In this document: positions 6,652 to 13,428 of the stretch, in pieces | Layout of the letters: the number at the start of each line of letters is the position of its first letter | Position numbering within the stretch: the stretch's first letter is position 1 | DNA from: Bacteroidales bacterium M6 | GTDB taxonomy: Bacteria > Bacteroidota > Bacteroidia > Bacteroidales > Muribaculaceae | Direction of reading: 5' to 3' | DNA: 23,387 nucleotides | NCBI GenBank assembly: GCA_001689485.1 | Contig: LUJQ01000064.1 | Location: 1-23,387, forward strand | Translations under genes and position numbers: made by a program | The notes under the pieces: model-generated | The model's input: the letters and a program-made list of their open reading frames with translations, nothing else | Databases searched by the model: none | Told to the model about the DNA's origin: nothing

Positions 6652-7184
6652 CAAAGTTTATTTTTACAACAATATGGCTTACAATGATACTGGTAGGCTG
6701 TAAGCCGCAGCAATATATGCAGGAAGCATTACCGCCAGTAATTCTAAACAATTCTGACAGTGTACTAATAGAAACTAACATTGAAACGACCTATGCACCA
6801 GTCGATGTCGCATTAGATTTGCCACGGCAGTCTGAATCAAATATAACTCAAAATGACAGCAGTCATGTCGAAACTGATTTGGCATTCTCTGTTGCATGGT
6901 TAGTTAATGGTGTGCTGCATCATATCATCCAGAACAAACCTGGACAATTAAAGGGAAACGCATTTGTACCACAAACCACAAAACATACAAGCAAAGAGAG
7001 TATTAAAGTCAGAGAGATTCCTGTTCCACTGCCATATCCCGTTGAAATCGCTCATGAATTAACACTGATGGAACAGATTAAACTCGCTGCATTTTGGTAT
7101 CTTGTGAGTGGAATTGTAATAAGCGCAGGCTTTATTTGCCGTAAGCCACTTCTTGCATTATTACGTAAGACAATACGATTGTAA
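6648..7184 (+). CDS. Putative unimolecular spanin (lipoprotein with C-terminal membrane anchor)
   Basis: This 178-aa protein begins with a lipoprotein signal peptide: MTKFIFTTIWLTMILVGC, with lipobox LVGC and Cys18 as the likely lipid-modified residue. A polar, probably periplasmic stretch follows (about 19-144, including VREIPVPLPYP). A hydrophobic segment at about 145-164 (LAAFWYLVSGIVISAGFIC) is followed by a basic tail (RKPLLALLRKTIRL) that would stay in the cytoplasm. An outer-membrane lipid anchor and an inner-membrane helix in one protein is the topology of phage T1 gp11-type u-spanins, which disrupt the outer membrane last in lysis. Its position as the third gene after holin and amidase supports this. 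No sequence homology is claimed. Confidence 0.65.
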   Translation: MTKFIFTTIWLTMILVGCKPQQYMQEALPPVILNNSDSVLIETNIETTYAPVDVALDLPRQSESNITQNDSSHVETDLAFSVAWLVNGVLHHIIQNKPGQLKGNAFVPQTTKHTSKESIKVREIPVPLPYPVEIAHELTLMEQIKLAAFWYLVSGIVISAGFICRKPLLALLRKTIRL

Positions 7185-7200
7185 CTGACATATTGATTAG

Positions 7201-7234
7201 AAAAATAGCCACGTTGTGAAACGCGGCTATTTTT
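7201..7234. terminator. Intrinsic terminator after the lysis genes, near-symmetric
   Basis: AAAAATAGCC (7201-7210) pairs with GGCTATTTTT (7225-7234), with an inner CGT/ACG pair stack and a short loop. An A run on the left and a T run on the right let it work in either direction. It lies 17 bases after the stop of the spanin-like gene. Confidence 0.85.
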
Positions 7235-7331
7235 ATTCATTAATCTTTATAGTGAATTTTTAATCCCGATATTTGTAATCTGGATTTGGAAGCCCGATTG
7301 ATGATGTATGTGATGATGTATGGGCCTCCGA

Positions 7332-7363
7332 AGAGGGATGTCTCTACGACATCTCTCTTTTTT
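7332..7363 (+). terminator. Second intrinsic terminator facing the alpha-CTD-like gene
   Basis: AGAGGGATGTC (7332-7342) pairs with GACATCTCTCT (7348-7358), including one G-T pair, with loop TCTAC. A T run follows to 7363. It terminates + strand read-through; its T run overlaps the stop codon of the minus-strand gene ending at 7362. Confidence 0.8.
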
Positions 7364-7634
7364 ATATGGCCATCCCGAGAGATAGTCCAAAACGATCGAG
7401 TGTCCGCTCAATTTCATTTACTGCTTTCACCCCAAGACGACTTATTTTTAACAAGTCCTTACGAGTGAGACACACCAGATTTTTAAGCCGACGTATGCCG
7501 ACATTATCAAGCGGTATGGCAATTCTCATGGGAATATCAACCTCAATAATTGAGGTTGATAAAAGCCGCTCCCAATGAAGCCTGGGCTCATCATATTTGT
7601 CAAAGTCCATATTGGGTTCAGGCATTTCAAACAT
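7362..7634 (-). CDS. Small protein resembling the RNA polymerase alpha subunit C-terminal domain
   Basis: This 90-aa protein has, at about 41-87, the helix-hairpin-helix pattern of the alpha-CTD: VGIRRLKNL, then LTRKDLLKISRLGVKAVNEI, then GLSLGM. The stretch LLKI-RLG-KAVNEI lines up with LLKIRNLGKKSLDEI of bacterial alpha subunits, keeping Gly, Lys, Asn and Glu at positions that contact DNA in Escherichia coli (the Ser is Ala here). The arginine and Asn-Cys of the first alpha-CTD motif are not clearly preserved. The N-terminal 35 residues are acidic and unrecognised. It may modulate transcription by binding DNA or RNA polymerase partners, but this is inference. It lies between two terminators and so needs its own promoter, which I could not identify. 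Confidence 0.6.
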   Translation of the reverse strand: MFEMPEPNMDFDKYDEPRLHWERLLSTSIIEVDIPMRIAIPLDNVGIRRLKNLVCLTRKDLLKISRLGVKAVNEIERTLDRFGLSLGMAI

Positions 7635-7661
7635 TGTGATAAGGATTGAGAGGTTAATATG

Positions 7662-7690
7662 AAAAAGGAGGTGGGAACCACCCCACCTCC
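7662..7690 (-). terminator. Intrinsic terminator of the integrase gene
   Basis: On the minus strand a perfect 9-base stem, GGAGGTGGG with CCCACCTCC (7682-7690 and 7667-7675) and a 6-base loop, is followed by five T (7662-7666). It lies 61 bases after the integrase stop and separates it from the alpha-CTD-like gene. Confidence 0.9.
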
Positions 7691-7751
7691 CAAGTCAAAC
7701 CAATAAGCCATCCATTATGGAATAACCCATTGATAATGCAAAGATATAAAG

Positions 7752-8930
7752 TTATTTTAAATTATCCAATACGACACGTATTGCTTTTGTCGCCATCTCA
7801 GGAGTAACGGATATGTATGAATATAACGTATTACCCCCACGATCTAATTTATGGCCCAGGATATAATCTATTATAGCTGTACTTATCCCTAATTGAAAAG
7901 CATGCTGGGCGAAACTTTTACGTGCAGAGTAATAAACCAGTTGAGGCAATCCGGTAGCACAACGTAACGCCGTTATTCCTTGTGCGAAGTAATAGTGCAT
8001 GTTTGATTTCCGTTGGTAAGACGAACCCAGGTGTCCATCCGTTTCCAAGATACGATTAAGAATTTGCCAGGCCTCATCTGGGATTCCGAACTCCACATAT
8101 TTATTGACTTTTCTTTGATGTTCAGTTTTGGTACGTACATATTTCAAGACATTCGTACGCTTGCACTTTTTGAAGTCGATTTTAAGCAGGTCAATTATAT
8201 TGATACCGCCAAGATAATAAGACAACATTATATAATCTCGTATTGTTGAAGCCATTTTATCGTTAAGCACTACATCTCTAAGACGAATGATTTCATCTCG
8301 AGACAGCCAGGATTCTCTTGCTGAAACCTCCGGGGGACGATAACCCGTAAACGGAGATAGCTCGCTTTTAACATATCCTATACGACGGGCATAAGTATAG
8401 AGTTTCGATAGCAATGAAACCTTACTTGCTATTGTAGCAGGTTTATTTCCTACTCGTCGAAGAGACATGTCATATTTCATAATCTCCAATAACGACAGAT
8501 TCTGGAGGTTATAATTTTCGCCAAAGAACTGTTTGATGCCCTTTATAAGGTGCAGTGATAGCGTTTTTGAAGAAGGTTTCATTGGAGAAACCTCAATAAA
8601 TTCATCAAAAACTTTGGATATCGTCGGAGTATCCGGTGTATCTGTCGTATTTAGAATTTGGATTAATTCTTCACAAGTAAGGCCATCTACATAACTAATG
8701 GCTTTTATACGGTCTGATAAATTTGAAATCAGCCGTTGCACATTCAAATTCAGTATTGTTGCATCATTTCTTTTGACAACAATACCATTGTCGAATTCCT
8801 TCTCAGAATTAATCCATATACCAGTTTTAATGTATCGCGTTCTTCCGTTATGAGCTAATGCAATTAGTATTTCCAACTGGCCATCTTTCCGTTTTTTGTT
8901 GGAAAGGATACGTGATGACAGTTTAGGCAT
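7752..8930 (-). CDS. Tyrosine recombinase / phage integrase (Bacteroidetes type)
   Basis: The ATG at 8930 gives 392 residues starting MPKLSSRILSNKKRKDGQLE, typical for this family; an upstream in-frame TTG at 9014 would add 28 residues of poor character. There is an arm-binding-like N-terminus (about 1-60), a SAM-like core-binding domain (about 100-200) and a catalytic domain (about 210-392). Catalytic candidates are Lys268 (VRTKTE), Arg337 (YSARKSF), His360 (LGH) and Tyr370 (TLYSYI). At the place of the first catalytic arginine the sequence is GGIN (241-244), so Asn244 replaces Arg. IntDOT of CTnDOT also lacks this arginine. It catalyses integration and, with a directionality factor not seen here, excision of the prophage. 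Confidence 0.93.
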   Translation of the reverse strand: MPKLSSRILSNKKRKDGQLEILIALAHNGRTRYIKTGIWINSEKEFDNGIVVKRNDATILNLNVQRLISNLSDRIKAISYVDGLTCEELIQILNTTDTPDTPTISKVFDEFIEVSPMKPSSKTLSLHLIKGIKQFFGENYNLQNLSLLEIMKYDMSLRRVGNKPATIASKVSLLSKLYTYARRIGYVKSELSPFTGYRPPEVSARESWLSRDEIIRLRDVVLNDKMASTIRDYIMLSYYLGGINIIDLLKIDFKKCKRTNVLKYVRTKTEHQRKVNKYVEFGIPDEAWQILNRILETDGHLGSSYQRKSNMHYYFAQGITALRCATGLPQLVYYSARKSFAQHAFQLGISTAIIDYILGHKLDRGGNTLYSYISVTPEMATKAIRVVLDNLK

Positions 8931-8950
8931 CTTAATGAATAATATACACA

Positions 8951-8960
8951 AATTTGACAA
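8951..8960 (+). repeat. AATTTGACAA, copy 1, upstream of the integrase
   Basis: Exact 10-base direct repeat with 9016-9025, both in the region just upstream of the integrase start. Possible binding site for the integrase or a regulator. Confidence 0.5.
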
Positions 8961-8998
8961 TTCATTTTTTATACATGATTGGTGACCACCTATTTGAT

Positions 8999-9010
8999 GC
9001 TTATTTTTGG
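8999..9010 (+). repeat. GCTTATTTTTGG, copy 1 of a three-copy 12-base repeat
   Basis: The same 12 bases recur at 9098-9109, directly preceded by a one-mismatch copy GCTCATTTTTGG at 9086-9097. All lie between the integrase and the first host gene, where arm-type sites and the attachment core are expected. Confidence 0.65.
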
Positions 9011-9015
9011 ACAAT

Positions 9016-9025
9016 AATTTGACAA
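9016..9025 (+). repeat. AATTTGACAA, copy 2
   Basis: Second exact copy of the repeat at 8951-8960, same orientation, 65 bases apart start to start. Confidence 0.5.
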
Positions 9026-9085
9026 CTTGTGCCTAAAAACTCCAATAAACAATAGGGTAATTCGACTTTTACGACAATAAAATAC

Positions 9086-9109
9086 GCTCATTTTTGGGCT
9101 TATTTTTGG
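9086..9109 (+). repeat. Tandem pair GCTCATTTTTGG-GCTTATTTTTGG near the prophage edge
   Basis: Two adjacent 12-base units differ at one base, and the second is identical to the unit at 8999-9010. Tandem direct repeats beside a tyrosine integrase gene are typical of arm-type binding sites. An attachment core nearby is inferred, not shown. Confidence 0.65.
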
Positions 9110-9190
9110 CTAAAAATCGACCAATCATCACAGTCTTTTGTCATATAGTACCAACTTAATGCCCTTTTATTCACTCTCTTATATAAAGAA

Positions 9191-9220
9191 AGAGAGGTGC
9201 TCTCACGAGTACCTCCCTCT
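9191..9220 (-). terminator. Weak terminator-like hairpin downstream of sodB
   Basis: AGAGAGGTGCTC (9191-9202) pairs with GAGTACCTCCCTCT (9207-9220) with a 4-base loop and a 2-base bulge. On the minus strand it is followed by T-rich TTCTTTATAT. It lies 166 bases after the sodB stop and is the likely last host element before the prophage. Confidence 0.4.
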
Positions 9221-9385
9221 CCATTCATCACATTATGCTTACAATTAAGTGCTCTTGTAATCTTTGTGGTGTCGACTAACCAATCTGATAATGCAACAGA
9301 AGTCATCTGCTATACCATTTTATGATGGTTAATCGTTATTATATTGACATCTCTAGTCAGAATATAGTCTAACGGGGTTTATAGA

Positions 9386-9961
9386 TTAATATCTGCCCTC
9401 AACGATAGGCCAGTCAATGATGTCCCAAAGTTTTTCAAGGGCATCCTTGCGGCGGTTCTGATAATCGAGATAATATGCATGTTCCCAAACATCGAATGTG
9501 AGTATCGGGGTCAGACCTTTTGTCAAAGGCGATCCGGCATTTGATTCCTGGGTGATGAAAAGCTTGCCGTCATTGTCGCGCGACAGCCAAACCCATCCCG
9601 AACCAAAAAGCTTCACACCGGCATCGACAAATTCCTTTTTGAAATTTTCAAACGAACCGAAGTCGCGGTCGATTGCCTTACGCAATTCCCCGTCAGGTTC
9701 GCCGCCACCATCGGGCGAGAACGAAAAGAAATAGAAAATATGGTTCCATGCCTGAGATGCATTATTAAACAAGGCACCCTTGGCATCACGTATCACATCT
9801 TCCAACGGGAGATCAGCAAATTCCGTACCTTCGATAAGGTTGTTAAGGTTGTCGATATAAGCCTTTTCATGTTTCCCATAATGGAACTCGATAGTGCGGG
9901 CGCTGATTGCCGGTTCTAATGCGTCGTTTGCATAAGGGAGCTGAGGTTGATCGTATTTCAT
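9386..9961 (-). CDS. sodB: Iron superoxide dismutase
   Basis: This 191-aa protein is full length for the Fe/Mn superoxide dismutase family. Metal ligands are His27 (EFHYGKH), His74 (AWNHIFYF), Asp157 and His161 (FDVWEHAYY). Gln70 in the N-terminal part (NNASQAWNH) is the active-site glutamine position of the iron type, and the C-terminal equivalent used by manganese enzymes is Ala142 (SNAGSP). Hence it is called iron type, though relatives in Bacteroides can use either metal. It converts superoxide to oxygen and peroxide in the cytoplasm and protects an anaerobe during oxygen exposure. It appears monocistronic: a -7 element lies 49 bases upstream and a hairpin lies downstream. Confidence 0.97.
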   Translation of the reverse strand: MKYDQPQLPYANDALEPAISARTIEFHYGKHEKAYIDNLNNLIEGTEFADLPLEDVIRDAKGALFNNASQAWNHIFYFFSFSPDGGGEPDGELRKAIDRDFGSFENFKKEFVDAGVKLFGSGWVWLSRDNDGKLFITQESNAGSPLTKGLTPILTFDVWEHAYYLDYQNRRKDALEKLWDIIDWPIVEGRY

Positions 9962-10009
9962 CTTTATTAAAATTTTGAGTTAATATCAATTTTATTGCAC
10001 ATATCATTG

Positions 10010-10017
10010 CAAATCTA
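10010..10017 (-). promoter_or_regulatory. Candidate sodB promoter, -7 element TAGATTTG
   Basis: The minus strand reads TAGATTTG, an exact match to TAnnTTTG, 48 bases before the sodB ATG. No TTTG is seen at the -33 position, which falls inside the terminator of the preceding gene. Confidence 0.45.
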
Positions 10018-10025
10018 TAAAAGAA

Positions 10026-10060
10026 ACACCCGACGCGCACATTGGGTTCGCATCGGGTGT
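10026..10060 (-). terminator. Intrinsic terminator of the OmpP1-family gene
   Basis: ACACCCGA (10026-10033) pairs with TCGGGTGT (10053-10060), with further inner GCG/CGC pairing. On the minus strand it is followed by TTTCTTTT. It separates the porin gene from sodB. Confidence 0.85.
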
Positions 10061-10097
10061 CTATTTTATTATTCTTAGGAGATATTTATAACATGCT

Positions 10098-11771
10098 TCA
10101 GAATTTATAACCCAAAGTCAGCACAAGCTGGTTGGAATTGTCGGTTATTTTTGCCGAAGGAGCCTGGCTCCAATATCCATCGTAATCAGTGAAGGGGGTA
10201 AAGCAATGATATGTCGATGTCATTTGACGATGCACATATGCCAAATCGGCATAAAAGCCGCCTGCCCGGTAACCGAGACCGGCTGTGATATAGTTTATAT
10301 CATTGTTCAGGTTATATGCAGGATTGCAACCTGTCGTAACCACTTCAACCGTATTGTTCCTTATTTCATCCTGCACATTGGTCGAAGAATAGGCATAACC
10401 TGCACGGAGACTGAATTGCGGTGTAACACGGAATTCACCGCCTATACGAATGGTGTTCGATGCTTTATAATCCGATTTGATATATTCGTTAAAGTCGGTG
10501 AAATCACCGTAACCGTCGGAGGTTTTCATTGCATCAAATGCCTGATACTCATAATCGACGCTGATTATTCCACGGCCACCGATTACACCGGCAGCACCTA
10601 CCATCAGGCGCCATGGCGTACGCAGATTCCAGCCATAGTCGGCATCATCGGTGTAGTCGCTGGCTCTGAATCCGTTGCTAGCCCCGAAATCGGCAGCAGC
10701 ATTATAGCTGGTATGCAGGGAATACCATGTCGGGGTATGAACGGCAAAACCGATACGGAATTCATTGATCGGCTTGAAAATAAGCCCTAACTTAAGATTT
10801 ATGCCGGTACCTGAAATTTTCTTCCAGTTTTCAAGTTGCCAATCGCAATCCCCCTCTTCAATCCCGTCTATCGGACGGTTTGATACCGGGACATTAGCAC
10901 CCTGCAACGTTTCGGTGTAAATGGCGCTTTGTTCGAAATCAAGATCTGTGATACCGATTCCCAGCCCCCAATAAACGGTATTTGCAAGATTGCCTCCGAA
11001 ATTAATCGTATATTCGTCGACATAACCGCGCTCACGTACAAGGAAATCTGCCGTACCTGTAGTAGAGGGTATAATGATATTGCCTTCATTATCATAAACC
11101 GGCTGCTGAAACAACCCGTTATAGGTATCGGTAAGTACCGGGGCTGTCACAATGTTACCATTTCCGTTATCCACTTCCCCGGTGCCGACCACAGGATTTA
11201 TAACACCGGTGCTGAACGACAGGATGCTCAACCAATTGATATCGGTATCCCGATAGGGATTATACTTCTTATCATCATTAAACATCATCGCATACGGGTC
11301 GGTGCCGTCAGTAACCAACGCGATATAGTTTGACAAAGAGCTCTGGAGTGCTATACCCCCGCCACGGAACTGCCGTTCGAATGATTTTTGACGTCCATAA
11401 GACACACCCCACGATATTGTTTTCATCACATTATCGTTGAGGTTCAACGTGCCCACGTATCCGAAGTTATTTACATCGAAATGAGTCTTATCCCATGAGC
11501 TGCTCATCGGGATTCCTGAACTTTTCGAGTTCAGGAAGTTCAAATCAAGAGTAAGTGCAACATCGCTGCCTCGGTAAACGCCTATACCGGCAGGATTCTG
11601 GTTCAGCGTTGATATGTCACCTCCGAGCGCAGTGAATGCCCCCGCCATCGACATGAAACGGGCCGTGCCACGCAATTCTGTTTGCGACAGGTTATAGGCA
11701 TCAACCGGGCTTTGTGCATGCAACATGGCTGGAATCATAACCGCCGCTGCCAATGGAACTATTTTTTTCAT
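10098..11771 (-). CDS. OmpP1/FadL family outer-membrane transport protein
   Basis: The ATG at 11771 gives 557 residues starting MKKIVPLAAAVMIPAMLHAQ, a clean signal peptide ending in AxA-type LHAQ; an ATG five codons upstream (11786) is also possible. The mature N-terminus has the family hallmark: RGTARFMSMAGAFTALGGD, then STLNQNPAGIGVYR. The rest is a series of amphipathic beta strands, ending in NQLVLTLGYKF with a terminal aromatic residue as in outer-membrane barrels. FadL relatives form 14-strand barrels that pass hydrophobic molecules such as long-chain fatty acids; the substrate here is unknown. It lies 94 bases after the exported low-complexity protein gene on the same strand, and the two may share a transcript. 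Confidence 0.92.
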   Translation of the reverse strand: MKKIVPLAAAVMIPAMLHAQSPVDAYNLSQTELRGTARFMSMAGAFTALGGDISTLNQNPAGIGVYRGSDVALTLDLNFLNSKSSGIPMSSSWDKTHFDVNNFGYVGTLNLNDNVMKTISWGVSYGRQKSFERQFRGGGIALQSSLSNYIALVTDGTDPYAMMFNDDKKYNPYRDTDINWLSILSFSTGVINPVVGTGEVDNGNGNIVTAPVLTDTYNGLFQQPVYDNEGNIIIPSTTGTADFLVRERGYVDEYTINFGGNLANTVYWGLGIGITDLDFEQSAIYTETLQGANVPVSNRPIDGIEEGDCDWQLENWKKISGTGINLKLGLIFKPINEFRIGFAVHTPTWYSLHTSYNAAADFGASNGFRASDYTDDADYGWNLRTPWRLMVGAAGVIGGRGIISVDYEYQAFDAMKTSDGYGDFTDFNEYIKSDYKASNTIRIGGEFRVTPQFSLRAGYAYSSTNVQDEIRNNTVEVVTTGCNPAYNLNNDINYITAGLGYRAGGFYADLAYVHRQMTSTYHCFTPFTDYDGYWSQAPSAKITDNSNQLVLTLGYKF

Positions 11772-11880
11772 AATCCTTTTTCTCATAATCTTGGTTGTTG
11801 AACAAAAACGTTTGCCCCCTCCTGCAATCCCGCAAAATAACTGAACCGAAGTGCATAAGCACTAATCTGTCAGGGCAGAA

Positions 11881-13110
11881 TCAGCGCCCTCTGTGGCCGC
11901 CACCCGAACTACCTCGTGAGCTGCCGCCGCTACGCGAACCACCGAAGCTGCCCGAAGACGAGCCTGAACGTCCGCGCGAACCTGAATTGTAGTTATAGCT
12001 GTTGCGGTTGGAATTAGTATTTGAATTGTTGTTATAGATGTTATTCCTATTCTGTGTAGAGTTATTCGACGACGTGCCATAAGAACCGCGAGGTGTACGG
12101 CCTCGACCTACGGTCGAAGAGCCCGATGAAGAGCCATTGGGCTTACCGATAGGCAGACGATAACCCGGACGTGTCGTACCCGAAACCGCATTGCCCCGGT
12201 TTACCGAGTTAGCACCATTGCGATAAGTAGGACGGGTGCCGAGACTGCCGGCTGCCGACGAGCGGTTTCCACTGCTAAAACGCCCTGACGAACCGTTGCG
12301 ATAAGTTCCTGACGACGGGCGGCGATTGGTAACATTAGGTGCGAATGCCCCGGCAGAGGTGTAGTTCGGACGTGAATGAATCCATCCATGCCCCCAGCCG
12401 TGTCCCCAGCCAGGATATACCCCGCCCCAACCGGGAGAACCCCATGCCCAGTTCCAGCCAGGCCCATGCCATCCCCAATTCCATGACCATGAGGGATAAT
12501 AGCCCCATGATGGCCCCCAGAACGGGTCATAATATCCCCACGAATTCCAGTACCATGGACGCAGATATGGGGAATACGAGTAATAGGGATCCACCACATT
12601 CAGATTAATCACAGTCTGGGAAGGCGATGCATACCCCCCATTCCCATAATATCCGGCTTCAGCCGCATTTTCGGCATAAACTTCCTGCGCCTGTTGCGAA
12701 TCGTGAAAACGGGCAAGGTTCCTGGTGTTCGACATCTCCTCGAATTGCTCCAAGGTTATCGAATCGGCAAGTTCTTTTGGCTGGGCGGTTACATTGCGGC
12801 GGTTGTATTCATCGACATCACGCGTTGACGAACCTGTCACAGCATAAGTATCGGCAGCCTGGAAATCACCGACATTGTTCCAGGGCACATATTGTGCTCC
12901 GTCGTAATAATATTGAGCCTCACGTTGATTTTGCGATCTCGACCGATCGGCAGCATTTTTGTTGACCGATTCCTTGGGCTGCTTCGTATCCTTCGATGCA
13001 TCGTAATAAATATCGTCGTCATAGTAACCCTGTGCATAGACTGCAGAACCTGCTAAGGCCGCAAATAATGCCAAAGTTGCCAAACGTGAAGAAATTGACA
13101 GAGTTTTCAT
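11881..13110 (-). CDS. Exported low-complexity protein, Trp/Gly/Tyr-rich core and Ser/Gly/Asn/Arg-rich tail
   Basis: This 409-aa protein starts with a signal peptide (MKTLSISSRLATLALFAALAG, then SAVYAQG). Residues 28-175 are acidic and polar with several YYYD/YYDD clusters and Q-rich segments. The central part (about 175-245) is crowded with Trp, Gly, Tyr and Pro, for example SWSWNWGWHGPGWNWAWG. The last 150 residues are Ser/Gly/Asn/Arg repeats ending in RGSSGGGHRGR. I recognise no domain. It may be a secreted or surface-exposed, intrinsically disordered or sticky protein; this is inference from composition. The start is supported by an unusual Shine-Dalgarno AGGAGG 8 bases upstream and a candidate promoter at 13149-13182. 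Confidence 0.75.
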   Translation of the reverse strand: MKTLSISSRLATLALFAALAGSAVYAQGYYDDDIYYDASKDTKQPKESVNKNAADRSRSQNQREAQYYYDGAQYVPWNNVGDFQAADTYAVTGSSTRDVDEYNRRNVTAQPKELADSITLEQFEEMSNTRNLARFHDSQQAQEVYAENAAEAGYYGNGGYASPSQTVINLNVVDPYYSYSPYLRPWYWNSWGYYDPFWGPSWGYYPSWSWNWGWHGPGWNWAWGSPGWGGVYPGWGHGWGHGWIHSRPNYTSAGAFAPNVTNRRPSSGTYRNGSSGRFSSGNRSSAAGSLGTRPTYRNGANSVNRGNAVSGTTRPGYRLPIGKPNGSSSGSSTVGRGRTPRGSYGTSSNNSTQNRNNIYNNNSNTNSNRNSYNYNSGSRGRSGSSSGSFGGSRSGGSSRGSSGGGHRGR

Positions 13111-13118
13111 AATGATTG

Positions 13119-13124
13119 CCTCCT
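13119..13124 (-). promoter_or_regulatory. Shine-Dalgarno AGGAGG, unusual in this genome
   Basis: The minus strand reads AGGAGG 8 bases before the ATG at 13110. Bacteroidetes genes generally lack this signal, and other starts in the window have none, so it suggests strong or special translation of the low-complexity exported protein. Confidence 0.6.
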
Positions 13125-13360
13125 ATATGGAAAGATTATTTTTTGTTTCAAACCTGCCCCAATACATCGACGTAAATTCAAGCAGGCCGTATATCACATC
13201 TCATGGCGGACAGTCAGGCGAATAGCAGACAAATCCATACATATGGTTACATTGTAAGACACATCAGCGTTTGTCAAGTTTAACCCATGATGCATAATTT
13301 GTACAAAAATAACAATCTTCAGGCAAATTCCTTCGATAGCGTTTCCTAAAAATCTGAAAA
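13125..13360. other. Intergenic region between the HdeD-like and low-complexity genes
   Basis: No gene is supported; a 60-codon minus-strand frame overlaps the terminator and lacks protein character. The minus strand holds TATTTTTG at 13311-13304 (exact TAnnTTTG), and TTGACA with TACAAT 15 bases apart around 13277-13251. Together with the promoter at 13149-13182, this leaves room for a long leader or a small RNA of about 100-200 bases upstream of the low-complexity gene. That is speculative. Confidence 0.4.
13149..13182 (-). promoter_or_regulatory. Candidate promoter of the exported low-complexity protein
   Basis: The minus strand has CAGGTTTG at 13156-13149, one mismatch from TAnnTTTG, and CTTGA around 13182-13178 at about the right spacing for the -33 element. 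This would give a leader of about 30-40 bases that includes the AGGAGG. Confidence 0.35.
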
Positions 13361-13405
13361 AACCGGCCATAGGCACCCTTGAAGCGGGTAGCCGTATGGC
13401 CGGTT
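13361..13405 (-). terminator. Intrinsic terminator of the HdeD-like gene
   Basis: AACCGGCCAT (13361-13370) pairs perfectly with ATGGCCGGTT (13396-13405), with inner GGC/GCC and CCC/GGG pairing. The minus strand continues into six T. It starts 23 bases after the stop codon. Confidence 0.92.
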
Positions 13406-13428
13406 ATAACCGGGTCGGGCAAACGGCC

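Larger units (their letters stand above)
1..9120. mobile_element. Right part of an integrated prophage (tail, lysis, integrase modules)
   Basis: Consecutive phage functions are visible: tail/baseplate proteins, three fibre-like proteins, a holin, a peptidoglycan amidase, a spanin-like lipoprotein, and on the opposite strand a tyrosine integrase. This is the usual order at the end of a Bacteroidetes temperate phage. The left part, with head, packaging and replication genes, lies outside the window. The right boundary is not resolved. It must fall between the integrase start at 8930 and the terminator-like hairpin near 9191 that seems to belong to the host sodB gene. I placed it at about 9120, just past a cluster of short direct repeats. 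No second copy of an attachment core can be recognised because the other end is not in view. Confidence 0.85.
8931..9385. other. Integrase-to-sodB intergenic region, presumed attachment end
   Basis: This 455-base stretch has no gene that I can support. A 68-codon minus-strand frame at 9100-9306 has no recognisable features. The left part holds the integrase leader and the direct repeats (8951-9109). The right part holds an imperfect hairpin (9191-9220) and AT-rich sequence up to the sodB stop. No tRNA or tmRNA end that could serve as an integration target was found. Confidence 0.6.

Noticed and set aside
9100..9306. Minus-strand frame of 68 codons at the prophage-host edge, possibly a gene interrupted by integration
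   Set aside because: It spans the direct repeats and the hairpin, has no recognisable motif or start signal, and could arise by chance in AT-rich intergenic DNA.
9014..9385. tRNA or tmRNA gene as integration target
   Set aside because: No cloverleaf arms, T-loop consensus or CCA-type end were found on either strand.
11850..11863. AGTGC-ATAA-GCACT hairpin between the low-complexity gene and the OmpP1-family gene as a terminator
   Set aside because: The stem is only 5 bases and there is no T run on the minus strand, so read-through is more likely.
13194..13376. 60-codon minus-strand frame behind the HdeD-like gene
   Set aside because: Its start lies inside the terminator hairpin and the translation shows no protein family character.
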